Shown here: positions 34,101-41,686 of the stretch, piece after piece
Numbering within the stretch: position 1 is the stretch's first letter
Layout: each line of letters opens with the position of its first letter
NCBI RefSeq assembly: GCF_004683905.1
Contig: NZ_CP038438.1
Span: 3,472,001 to 3,536,000 of the forward strand
DNA length: 64,000 nucleotides
Direction of reading: 5' to 3'
DNA from: Pseudomonas fluorescens
GTDB taxonomy: Bacteria; Pseudomonadota; Gammaproteobacteria; Pseudomonadales; Pseudomonadaceae
The notes under the pieces: model-generated
The model's input: only the letters and a program-made list of their open reading frames with translations
Told to the model about the DNA's origin: nothing
Database searches by the model: none
Position numbers and translations under genes: made by a program

Positions 34101-34745
34101 ATCGATGGTCACGACCAGCGGGTAGTTGTCAGGGTCGTCAATATGTTTTTGCTCGACAAGGACGTTTTTCTCTACGCTGCCCCACGCCACTTTGACACGG
34201 TCGTTGATACGCATGAAGGGGTACGGCAGGATCGTGATCGGCACACCCGCCGCGGCCTCCCCGGGGCCGACGCCGTTGTCGATGATGCTTTGGGGAATGT
34301 GGTAGCTCAGGTTCTGGTTGCCGGGCGTTGACTGGTCGTCATCGAAGCCGCCGGGGCGATCCAGTTTGACGAAGAACCTTTGCAGCGGTGTTGACTCAGG
34401 TTCCTGAAACGGCTTGGTCACTCGGTAAAAAACCGGATAGGCCTCCCCTCTGCGGATATGCCCCTCATCGATCACCCCTTTGATGAGTTCGTTTTCATCT
34501 TCCGGCTCGATGTCTTTGCTCCAGACCGGCGCCTGCAGGTCGCCCCAGAACACCTCAAGCAGATCACCCGCCTCCATGACCAGCCAGGGAGGGACCAGAA
34601 AATCGACGCCGCCCTCCACGGCGGCCACCGGCAAACCACCGTCATAGCCCTGCACGGGAGTCTTGAGTTTGGTGATCCTTATGGGCTTGAGCGCGTTCAC
34701 ACCTGGATCAGAAGACGTAGAGGCTGATGGTGATTGCGTTTTCAT
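31122..34745 (-). CDS. Large Ig-like and RCC1-repeat protein
   Basis: The 1207-residue protein has two halves. Residues 1 to about 760 contain a series of roughly 100-residue beta-rich, Ig-like units with recurring phrases such as VGVALTFTVPNDKVRA and KEVPFTVPKQFVTNN. From about residue 815 to 1170 there are RCC1-type units of about 50 residues with the repeated core YAFAALRANGSVVAWG and a YGGxxPxxIAALTDIV linker, suggesting a beta-propeller. There is no signal peptide. GAGGAG lies eight bases before the start. The gene is monocistronic with a perfect palindrome upstream. Its role is unknown; a secreted or surface protein is possible but not shown. Confidence 0.8.
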   Translation of the reverse strand: MKTQSPSASTSSDPGVNALKPIRITKLKTPVQGYDGGLPVAAVEGGVDFLVPPWLVMEAGDLLEVFWGDLQAPVWSKDIEPEDENELIKGVIDEGHIRRGEAYPVFYRVTKPFQEPESTPLQRFFVKLDRPGGFDDDQSTPGNQNLSYHIPQSIIDNGVGPGEAAAGVPITILPYPFMRINDRVKVAWGSVEKNVLVEQKHIDDPDNYPLVVTIDQALIEEAGDSAGVIVMYQVIDECGNYPDPRSPWSAPARVLVDLKGNRLDAPIVQAADPETHEIDLDKLNDDDVKVLVNTPAGTFQEQDVVALTWRGINAEGAPIDHGPVEQPVTRVGVALTFTVPNDKVRAIAKGRASVSYILKRTGAADRPSKTVGISVTGETFRLPSPTVDEAPTGTLNPDERWATVRIPWFAGRAASDLLTLIWEATRPGGGIVYYEDPRPVGDVPDDEPVLRNVSNAEIQRFDGLKVSVFYTVANDDEATLNVRESLPFEMQVGEVQPLFVTPRVEEAVPGTSLIDPEAVPPLGCKLIVPYLQTLPEDLVNYRWRGTGGNGSTSGSLRLTTQTAGKEVPFTVPKQFVTNNLNRRIVIDYFIVRDGKTLGYSFPLTLRVGNALLDFDPPSIDDARGDQIDASAVPAVGATVRLAAAYGLRVGDSGEIRWIGVAGGGTAIVPFRVESGEAGRDKLISVPQSVVLANVGREISLDCTVVRQAGGRQYSRVAVYDVRATLGTGRLLVMGARSRGNYHMYGGGTAWLTALDATTRQPVKAWWRYNSEEGEVSGTTFRDTRPDRLLHVRISDDQVTINPQNLCGNGNFMSDVALHNAAFAARTERGALVAWGKPARGGDLGDSLPDLSDAISLSACGYAFAARQATGAVVAWGLSGYGGDVSEPISLLRNIVAVSGNGYAFVALRRDGSLVAWGRPSNGATLPQPIPALRDVVRVIGNLYAFAALRANGSVVAWGHQTYGGNLPAAIAALTDIVDLVATAYAFAALRANGAVVAWGSTGYGGVVPAGIGGLTDIVELSGTERAFAARRSDGSVVAWGSGVYGGNVPAPIAALTDIRTVTGHYASFVALLSSGRVVGWGSPAIPAPVAALTDIVQVVCGYVAFAALRANGTVVAWGTADRGGEIPNAIAARLVNVRAIYGNTHAFAALTSSGEVVTWGRGPAGGNSDAVADQLNGKIFYEATALSRGLGMRETRLLEAAESQQTS

Positions 34746-34826
34746 ACAAGCAACTCCTCAAGTGACAGAAAGCCCCGGCCTGACGCCTTGGCGACTGCGG
34801 TATCCCATCACCCGAAGCTGCCGGCC

Positions 34827-34852
34827 CGCTACTGTCAGATCTGACAGTAGCG
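34827..34852. promoter_or_regulatory. Perfect 26-bp palindrome, candidate operator
   Basis: The half-site CGCTACTGTCAGA is followed without spacer by its exact reverse complement TCTGACAGTAGCG. It lies about 80 bases upstream of the RCC1-like start and about 135 bases before sbcD. The perfect symmetry without a loop suits a dimeric protein-binding site better than a hairpin. The regulator is not known. Confidence 0.6.
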
Positions 34853-34987
34853 ACGGATGGCATCGGCCACGACCTCCTGATCTTTCAAGCCCTTGGGCAA
34901 GCCCGCCCGTTTGCCAGTAAACTCCCCCCTCTTCAGCCGCCCATCATTCCCCCGCGGCCATCACCTGTTTATGTAGCGGAGTCCACC

Positions 34988-36232
34988 TTGCGTCTGTTCC
35001 ACACCTCCGACTGGCACCTTGGGCAAAACCTGCACGGCCAGGAGCGCGATTTCGAGCATGCGTGCTTTCTCGAATGGCTGCTGCGCCAACTGCAACTGGC
35101 GCAGCCGGATGTGCTGCTGATTGCCGGGGACATCTTTGACACGGTCAATCCGCCGGTGAAAGCCCAGGAACGCCTCTACGACTTCATCGTCAGCGCTCAC
35201 GAGCAGCAGCCGTTGCTGACCATCGTGATGATTGCCGGCAACCACGATTCCGGCTCGCGCATCGAACTGCCGGCGCCGTTGATGCGCCGCTTGCGCACCC
35301 ATGCACTGGGGCGGGTGTTGTGGCTGGATGACGGCCAGCTCGACGCCGAACGTCTGCTGCTGCCGCTGCCGAATGCCCAAGGCGAGATCGCCGCGTGGTG
35401 CCTGGCGCTGCCGTTCCTGCGTCCGGCGGAGGTGACTGGCGCGCATCTGGGCGACAATTATTTGCGTGGCATCGGTCAGGTGCATGAATGGCTGATCGAA
35501 GCGGCGAATGCCAAGCGTCAGCCGGGTCAGGCGCTGGTCGCCATCAGCCACGCGCACATGGCCGGCGGTTCGGTCTCGGAAGACTCCGAGCGCAGCCTGA
35601 TCATCGGTAACGCCGAAGCGCTGCCCGCTAGCCTGTTTGGGCCGAGCATCAGCTACGTCGCCCTCGGTCATTTGCACAAGCCGCAGAAGGTCAACGGTGA
35701 GGAGCGCATTCGCTACAGCGGCTCGCCGATTCCGTTGTCGTTCTCGGAGATCGGTTATCAGCATCAGATTCTCGACATCATCCTCGACGGCGAAACGCTG
35801 GTCAGCGTTGAACCGAAACTGATCCCGCGCTCGGTCAACCTGCAACGCATCGGCCCGGCGCCGCTGGCGGAGATCCTGCTGCAACTGGCCGACCTGCCGA
35901 ACATCGATCTGCTCGCCGAAACCCAGCGCCAGCCATGGCTGGAGGTGCGCGTGACCCTCGACGAGCCGCAGCCGGATCTGCGCCATCAAGTGGAAAACGC
36001 CCTGCAAGGCAAGGCCGTGCGCCTGGTGCGGATTGCCGCCGAATACGCCGGCAATCGCGGTGCTGACGGTGCCGAAGAAGGCAGCGCATTGATCGAACTC
36101 GATCAACTCACCCCGCAGGAACTGTTCAGTCGCGCCTGGCTCGACAATTACGGCAACGAGGTCGATGAACAGACGCTCAAGGACTTCGCCGAACTGCTGC
36201 AAGACGTGCAACTGGAGGGCGAGCAGCCATGA
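34988..36232 (+). CDS. sbcD: Exonuclease subunit SbcD (Mre11 family)
   Basis: The 414-residue protein is the nuclease subunit of the SbcCD complex, which opens DNA hairpins and resects ends. Metal-binding motifs are present: D8 and H10 in HTSDWHLG, GDIFD (D48), GNHDS (H86), SHAHMAG and GHLH. The start codon is TTG at 34988, with GGAG at suitable distance and the conserved MRLFHTSDWHLG N-terminus supporting it. It overlaps sbcC by four bases. Confidence 0.95.
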   Translation: MRLFHTSDWHLGQNLHGQERDFEHACFLEWLLRQLQLAQPDVLLIAGDIFDTVNPPVKAQERLYDFIVSAHEQQPLLTIVMIAGNHDSGSRIELPAPLMRRLRTHALGRVLWLDDGQLDAERLLLPLPNAQGEIAAWCLALPFLRPAEVTGAHLGDNYLRGIGQVHEWLIEAANAKRQPGQALVAISHAHMAGGSVSEDSERSLIIGNAEALPASLFGPSISYVALGHLHKPQKVNGEERIRYSGSPIPLSFSEIGYQHQILDIILDGETLVSVEPKLIPRSVNLQRIGPAPLAEILLQLADLPNIDLLAETQRQPWLEVRVTLDEPQPDLRHQVENALQGKAVRLVRIAAEYAGNRGADGAEEGSALIELDQLTPQELFSRAWLDNYGNEVDEQTLKDFAELLQDVQLEGEQP

Positions 36233-39200
36233 AGATTCTCGCCATTCGCTTGAAGAACCTCGCCTCGCTGGCCGGGCCGTTCGAGATTGATTTCACCGCC
36301 GAACCGCTGGCCAGTGCCGGGTTGTTCGCGATCACCGGGCCGACCGGCGCCGGGAAAAGTACCCTGCTCGACGCGCTGTGCCTGGCGCTGTTCGGTGCGG
36401 TCCCGCGCCTGAACAACACCGGTCGCGATGCCAAGGTGCCGGACGCTGACGGTGAAATCGCCACCGGTGACCCGCGCACCTTGTTGCGGCGCGGCACCGG
36501 CGAAGGGTATGCCGAGGTGGATTTTGTCGGCGTCGACGGTCGCCGTTATCGCGCGCGCTGGGAAGCCAACCGCGCCCGGGAAAAGGCTGGCGGCAAGTTG
36601 CAGGCCAGCCGTCAGAGCCTGCGTGACATCGATCAGGATCAACTGCTCGCCAGTCAGAAAGGCGAGTACAAGACCCAGCTCGAAGCCGCACTCGGTCTGA
36701 ACTTCGAACAGTTCACCCGCGCCGTGCTGCTGGCTCAGAGCGAGTTCAGTGCGTTTCTCAAGGCTGACGACAACGACCGCAGCGAACTGCTGGAAAAACT
36801 CACCGACACCGCGCTCTACACCCGCCTCGGCCGCCGCGCCTTCGACAAGACCAAAGAGGCCCGCGAAGCGCACAAGCTGCTGCAGGATCAAGCCACCGGC
36901 GTCACCCCGCTCGCCCCCGAAGCCCGGGCCGAACTGGATGAGCGTTTCAACGCTGCCCAGCAACAGCTGAAGTTGCAGCAGGCGCAACTCAAGCAACTGG
37001 AACAACAACACAGCTGGCTCAAGGATTTGCGCCAGTTGCAGGACGCGCAGCAAGCGGCTGCCGAACAACTGCACAGTGCGCAGCAACAGTGGGAAAGCCT
37101 GGCCGGCGAGCGCCTGAAGCTGACGCGCCTGGAACAACTCGCCCCACAACGGCACCAATTCGCGCGCAAGACTGAACTCGATGCGCATCTGACGCCGCTG
37201 GCCGCACAAATTGCCGCGCACACCCGCCAGCATGGCGAACTCAATGAGCGTCAGACGCAACTGGAGCAGGCACTCGATGCGGCAAAAATCGCCCTGACCG
37301 AAGCGCAGCAACGGCACAGCGAAAGCGCCCCGCTGCTGCGTCAGGCTTTCGAAGAGCAGAGCACCCTCGCCCGCCTCGCCAAAGACACCGCCCTCAGCGC
37401 CGAGGCCCGCCAAGCCGCCGAGCAGGCCTGCACGCAAGGCCAGAGCGCCATTCAAGCCTTGCAGGAAAAACAGGCTGAAGTTGCTGAACGCCTGCAAAAA
37501 ATGGCCGCCGAGCTCGAACAAAGCGCTCATCTGGCACCGCTTAGCGATGCATGGAATGCCTACCGCGATCGCCTGCAACAGTTGATGCTGATCGGTAATC
37601 GACTGAACAAGGGGCAAGCCGAACTGGCGACCCTCGAACAAAATGCAAGCCAAAGCGCCGAAGCGCTGGCCACGCAAAAGCAGCAACTGGAAGTGCTGTT
37701 CAAGGAGGCCGGCGCCGAGCCGGATGCGGTCGCCGAACAGATCGGTATCCTCGGCACTCTGTTGCAGGACAATCGCAAACAACTGCGCGCCATCGAAGAC
37801 CTGACGCGGCTGTGGGCCAGTCAGCAGGAGCTGGAAAAACGCGGCGCCGAGCTGCAACAGCGCTTGCTCGACGCGCAGCAGGAACGCGAACGCCTGACCC
37901 AGGATGGGGTGAAAAGCAAAGCCGAACTGAGCGTCGCCGAGCAAACCCTCAACGTCACCCGTGAACTGCTCGAGCGCCAGCGTCTGGCGCGCAGTGCCAG
38001 TGTCGAAGAGTTGCGCGCGCAGTTGCAGGACGACCAGCCCTGCCCGGTCTGCGGCAGCAACGAGCATCCGTATCATCAGCCGGAAGCGCTGCTGCAAAGC
38101 CTTGGCCGTCACGATGAGTCCGAGCAGGCCAGCGCGCAGCAAGCGGTGGATCAGCTCAAGGAAAAACTCACCGAGCTGCGCGCCGAAGTCGGTGGCGTGA
38201 TCGCCCGGCAGAAAGAGCTGTTGCAACAGCAGGAGCAATTGACCGCCCAGCTTCAGGCACTGGCGCCGAGTCTGGAGGCGCATCCGCTGGCGCCTCAGTT
38301 GCTGAATCAGGACGCCGACAAACGCGACGCCTGGCTGACCCGGCAAAACGATCAACTGAATCAGAGCATCACCCAGGACGAACAACGCCAGAGCGCCCTG
38401 CTCACCCTGCAACAGGACGCGGCGCGCTTGACCCAGCAACTGCGCAATGCCGAAACCGCGCATCAGCAAGCGGCGCAGCACCTGAGCAACCAACAACGCG
38501 AACTGAGCAGCGACCGTCAGCGTCTCGACGAGGAACTGACTGCGTTCGCCAGCCTGCTGCCGGCCGACACCCTCGAAGCCTTGCGTATCGAGCCGGCGGC
38601 GACTTTCATGCAGCTCGATCGGCAGATTGCCGAGCGCCTGGCGCAAGTCGAGCAGCAAAAGGAAGAACTGGCCGAACAGCAGCAACGCCAGCAGACGCTG
38701 GAGAAAGAACAGGATCGCCAGCTCAGCCGCGTACAGCAACTGCAAAGCGCCGAGCAGCAATTCAGCGCGCTGGCTGAGCAGCAACAGGCCTGCCAGGCGA
38801 AACTCGCGCAACTGCTGGGCGAACACAGCAGCGCCGAGCACTGGCAGCAGCAACTGGAACAGGCTGTGGATCAGGCGCGCAACGCCGAAACCGGCACCGC
38901 TGCGGAACTGCAGAACGTGCGCACGCAACGGGTGCAGATTGGCGCCGAACTCAAGGCTCAGCAAGAACGCTTGCAGGCGCTGCAAAGCGAAGACGACGAA
39001 CTGACGCAGAAGATTGCCGACTGGCGCGCACGCCATCCTGAACTGGATGACGGTGGTCTCGAAGACTTGCTGCGCGTCGATGACACGCAGCTCAGCGAAT
39101 TGCGCCAGCGCTTGCAGCACAACGAAAAAGCCATCGAACAGGCCAAGGTGCTGCTGCAGGAACGTGATCAGCGTCTGACCGATCATCAGGCGCAGCACAA

Positions 39201-39870
39201 CGGTAATCTCGATGCCGAACAACTCGCCAGCGCCCTCGCCGAGCTGCAGAACCAGTTCAACCTCAGTGAGCAACAGTGCGCCGAACTGCGCGCCGAACAA
39301 GCCGAAGATCAGCGCCGGCAAAACGCCAATCAGGCACTCGCGCAGCAGATCGCCGACGCCTATGCCGAGTACCAGCGCTGGGCGCGTCTGAATGCGTTGA
39401 TCGGCTCGGCCACCGGCGACACCTTCCGCAAGATCGCCCAGGCCTACAACCTCGACCTGCTGGTGCATCACGCCAACGTGCAGTTGCGCCAACTGGTCAA
39501 ACGCTATCGTTTGAAACGCGGCGGCAGCATGCTCGGCCTCTTGGTGATGGATACCGAGATGGGCGACGAATTGCGCTCGGTGCATTCGCTGTCCGGCGGC
39601 GAGACTTTCTTGGTGTCGCTGGCCCTTGCACTGGGGCTGGCATCGATGGCCTCGAGCACGCTGAAAATCGAATCGCTGTTCATCGACGAAGGCTTCGGCA
39701 GCCTCGATCCGGAGTCGCTGCAACTGGCCATGGATGCACTCGACGGCTTGCAGGCGCAGGGGCGCAAGGTCGCGGTGATTTCCCACGTACAGGAAATGCA
39801 CGAACGGATTCCGGTGCAGATTCAGGTACAACGCCAAGGCAACGGTTTGAGCACGCTGGAGGTGAAATGA
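36229..39870 (+). CDS. sbcC: Exonuclease subunit SbcC (Rad50 family)
   Basis: The 1213-residue SMC-like ATPase has Walker A GPTGAGKST (37-45), long coiled coils rich in glutamine and alanine, a zinc hook CPVC at 605-608, the ABC signature LSGGE near 1121 and Walker B LFIDEGFGSLD near 1150. It forms a heterotetramer with SbcD. The length fits the family. Its stop overlaps the next gene's start, so the GST-like gene is in the same operon. Confidence 0.95.
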   Translation: MKILAIRLKNLASLAGPFEIDFTAEPLASAGLFAITGPTGAGKSTLLDALCLALFGAVPRLNNTGRDAKVPDADGEIATGDPRTLLRRGTGEGYAEVDFVGVDGRRYRARWEANRAREKAGGKLQASRQSLRDIDQDQLLASQKGEYKTQLEAALGLNFEQFTRAVLLAQSEFSAFLKADDNDRSELLEKLTDTALYTRLGRRAFDKTKEAREAHKLLQDQATGVTPLAPEARAELDERFNAAQQQLKLQQAQLKQLEQQHSWLKDLRQLQDAQQAAAEQLHSAQQQWESLAGERLKLTRLEQLAPQRHQFARKTELDAHLTPLAAQIAAHTRQHGELNERQTQLEQALDAAKIALTEAQQRHSESAPLLRQAFEEQSTLARLAKDTALSAEARQAAEQACTQGQSAIQALQEKQAEVAERLQKMAAELEQSAHLAPLSDAWNAYRDRLQQLMLIGNRLNKGQAELATLEQNASQSAEALATQKQQLEVLFKEAGAEPDAVAEQIGILGTLLQDNRKQLRAIEDLTRLWASQQELEKRGAELQQRLLDAQQERERLTQDGVKSKAELSVAEQTLNVTRELLERQRLARSASVEELRAQLQDDQPCPVCGSNEHPYHQPEALLQSLGRHDESEQASAQQAVDQLKEKLTELRAEVGGVIARQKELLQQQEQLTAQLQALAPSLEAHPLAPQLLNQDADKRDAWLTRQNDQLNQSITQDEQRQSALLTLQQDAARLTQQLRNAETAHQQAAQHLSNQQRELSSDRQRLDEELTAFASLLPADTLEALRIEPAATFMQLDRQIAERLAQVEQQKEELAEQQQRQQTLEKEQDRQLSRVQQLQSAEQQFSALAEQQQACQAKLAQLLGEHSSAEHWQQQLEQAVDQARNAETGTAAELQNVRTQRVQIGAELKAQQERLQALQSEDDELTQKIADWRARHPELDDGGLEDLLRVDDTQLSELRQRLQHNEKAIEQAKVLLQERDQRLTDHQAQHNGNLDAEQLASALAELQNQFNLSEQQCAELRAEQAEDQRRQNANQALAQQIADAYAEYQRWARLNALIGSATGDTFRKIAQAYNLDLLVHHANVQLRQLVKRYRLKRGGSMLGLLVMDTEMGDELRSVHSLSGGETFLVSLALALGLASMASSTLKIESLFIDEGFGSLDPESLQLAMDALDGLQAQGRKVAVISHVQEMHERIPVQIQVQRQGNGLSTLEVK

Positions 39871-40451
39871 ACACGCTGTATTCGTTCCGCCGCTGCCCTT
39901 ACGCGATGCGCGCGCGAATGGCTCTGCGTTATTCGGGCGTACCGGTGGAGATCGTCGAAGTCAGCCTCAAGGCCAAACCGGCCGAGATGCTGGCGATCTC
40001 GCCCAAAGGCACGGTGCCGGTGCTGGATGCGGAGGGTCGGGTGATCGATGAGAGCCTGGAGATCATGCGCTGGGCGTTGGCGCAGCATGATCCGGACGAT
40101 TGGCTGCTCGGCGGGGATTCACGGATTGCCGGGTTGATCGAGGCTAATGATCAAGGGTTCAAGGTGCATTTGAACCGCTACAAATACGCCGAGCGCTATC
40201 CCGAGCAGCCGATGGAGGTTTATCGGGCTGAGGGGGCGTTGTTTTTGCAGCAGTTGGATGAGTTGCTTGAAGGTCGGGATTATTTGCTGAGTGATCATCC
40301 GTGTCTCGCGGATATCGCGTTGCTGCCGTTCGTTCGGCAGTTTGCGCATGTTGATCGCGAGTGGTTTGCGCAGACGCCTTATGTGCGGTTGCAGGCGTGG
40401 TTGCAGCGCTTGCTCGAATCCGACCTCTTCACCTCGATCATGAAGAAATAA
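39867..40451 (+). CDS. Glutathione S-transferase-like protein
   Basis: The 194-residue protein begins MNTLYSFRRCPYAMRARMAL, a thioredoxin-like N-terminal domain with CPYA in place of a CxxC, followed by PKGTVPVLDAEGRVIDES, which carries the cis-proline for glutathione binding. The C-terminal half is an all-helical GST domain. It is translationally coupled to sbcC, an unusual partner; whether this has meaning for DNA repair is unknown. A repeat follows it. Confidence 0.88.
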   Translation: MNTLYSFRRCPYAMRARMALRYSGVPVEIVEVSLKAKPAEMLAISPKGTVPVLDAEGRVIDESLEIMRWALAQHDPDDWLLGGDSRIAGLIEANDQGFKVHLNRYKYAERYPEQPMEVYRAEGALFLQQLDELLEGRDYLLSDHPCLADIALLPFVRQFAHVDREWFAQTPYVRLQAWLQRLLESDLFTSIMKK

Positions 40452-40478
40452 CCCCCTCTTCCTGCTTGCCGAACACCT

Positions 40479-40612
40479 TGTGGCGAGGGGATTCATCCCC
40501 GATGGGCGGCGAAGCTGCCTTGAAATCAGACACCTCGGTGTATCAGAATAATCCGGTTCGCCGGGTCTGGGGCCGCTTCGCGGCCCATCGGGGATGAATC
40601 CCCTCGCCACAA
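40479..40612. repeat. Inverted repeat of the GTGGCGAGGGGATT family
   Basis: Arms TGTGGCGAGGGGATTCATCC and GGATGAATCCCCTCGCCACA flank about 90 bases that themselves contain smaller inverted segments. It lies between the convergent GST-like and small membrane protein genes. Confidence 0.8.
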
Positions 40613-40625
40613 TGGTTCGCTCAAT

Positions 40626-40883
40626 CTAAGCCAGCACGGCGCACATACCGAGTGCCGAGCAATCCACTTCAAACGGCCCAAGGAAATCGACCTCAGCCTT
40701 GATCGGCGGATTGCCGGCCAGCAACCCTTGGGAGTTGGCCCGTTCGATATTGTGCGCAATGCTGTGATTGGCCTCTATGGCCCGCGCTAGCGCACCCACC
40801 GAGCCTTGGCCGAAGCCGAGCAACGCCGCACCATTGGTTATCAGTGCCAGCCCGGCGATGACCCAGAGTCTGTAACCTTTCAT
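40626..40883 (-). CDS. Small membrane or exported hypothetical protein
   Basis: The 85-residue product has one N-terminal hydrophobic segment (LWVIAGLALITNGAALLGFG) that may be a signal peptide or anchor, and a C-terminal part with two cysteines (FEVDCSALGMCAV). Its ATG overlaps the stop of the upstream small gene, so they are co-translated. No family is recognised. The pair looks like a two-gene unit of small envelope proteins. Confidence 0.6.
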   Translation of the reverse strand: MKGYRLWVIAGLALITNGAALLGFGQGSVGALARAIEANHSIAHNIERANSQGLLAGNPPIKAEVDFLGPFEVDCSALGMCAVLA

Positions 40884-41089
40884 GCGCCGCCCACTCCTGC
40901 GAGTTCAGCACGATCAACCAGCACGTCTGCGCGGTGTTCGAACTGGATGCCGGGGTGTGCGACCTCGATCGGTGCGTCGAAGCTGTGTTGGGTTTGCGCG
41001 GCGATGCTGACAAACAGCACCAAGGCCAGGTAAAGACCGATGGCCAGGTAGGCGCCGCGCTTGGCTGAGGTAATGATTGAACTGGCCAT
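40880..41089 (-). CDS. Small single-pass membrane protein
   Basis: From the ATG at 41089, chosen because GGAG lies seven bases upstream, the product has 69 residues: a short N-terminus, one membrane segment (AYLAIGLYLALVLFVSIAA) and a polar tail HSFDAPIEVAHPGIQFEHRA. An upstream ATG at 41107 lacks a good ribosome site. It is coupled to the next small gene by a four-base overlap. Function unknown. Confidence 0.6.
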   Translation of the reverse strand: MASSIITSAKRGAYLAIGLYLALVLFVSIAAQTQHSFDAPIEVAHPGIQFEHRADVLVDRAELAGVGGA

Positions 41090-41254
41090 GATGTGCTCCG
41101 TGGGCATGTTTCAGTGCCGTCAGGATCAATCAAAAAAGCCGAAGCAACCACTCAGGGTTTTCCATAGTGAACATCAGCTTGGTTGATTATTTAGCCGGTC
41201 TATCTCAGCTTTGGAGAAAACCTATCGAGCGCAGATTTTTCGATCACGCATACG

Positions 41255-41328
41255 TGTAGGAGCCGCCGAAGGCTGCGATCTTTTGACTTTCAAGATCAAA
41301 AGATCGCAGCCTTCGGCAGCTCCTACAG
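41255..41328. repeat. Inverted repeat (GTAGGAGCTGCCG family)
   Basis: Arms GCCGAAGGCTGCGATCTTTT and AAAAGATCGCAGCCTTCGGC form a very long hairpin just after the small secreted protein gene on the minus strand; it may act as its terminator. Confidence 0.8.
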
Positions 41329-41350
41329 GGAGTTGTTCGAAGCGGGCATT

Positions 41351-41530
41351 TCAGTGTTGGGCTTTGTGATCCAGTGCGGCATAGAAGTTGGCGCTCTGTT
41401 GCAGGTATTTCTGGGTGTAGCTCTGGGTGTGGGATTTTTTGCTGCTGATTTCAGCGTTGGCACTGGCTGGCAATGCAACGGTGGCGGAAATGGCGGAAGC
41501 GGCAATGATGGAGAAGAGATTGAAGTTCAT
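41351..41530 (-). CDS. Small secreted hypothetical protein (59 aa)
   Basis: Starting at 41530, with GAGGG upstream, the product is 59 residues with a signal peptide (MNFNLFSIIAASAISATVALPASANA) and a mature part of about 33 residues rich in serine, lysine, tyrosine and glutamine (SHTQSYTQKYLQQSANFYAA). It stands alone between repeats. The composition is typical of small periplasmic proteins of unknown role. Confidence 0.65.
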   Translation of the reverse strand: MNFNLFSIIAASAISATVALPASANAEISSKKSHTQSYTQKYLQQSANFYAALDHKAQH

Positions 41531-41686
41531 GGCGGTAACCCTCGTGTTCGGTTGGCTTGCTTGCCCGGTTGGGCCGTGGAGCAAACTTAACGCTCGAGGG
41601 TTGATCGCTTGAAATGCTTTGTAGCATTACCGGATATCAGCGCGATTAATACAACGAGACAGGCCCCGCAAACCGGGGCCTGTGGC

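Noticed and set aside
36148..39837. A 1229-codon frame opposite sbcC
   Set aside because: Same cause: antisense of a GC-rich coiled-coil gene. The leucine- and phenylalanine-rich product mirrors the glutamine- and glutamate-rich sense codons.
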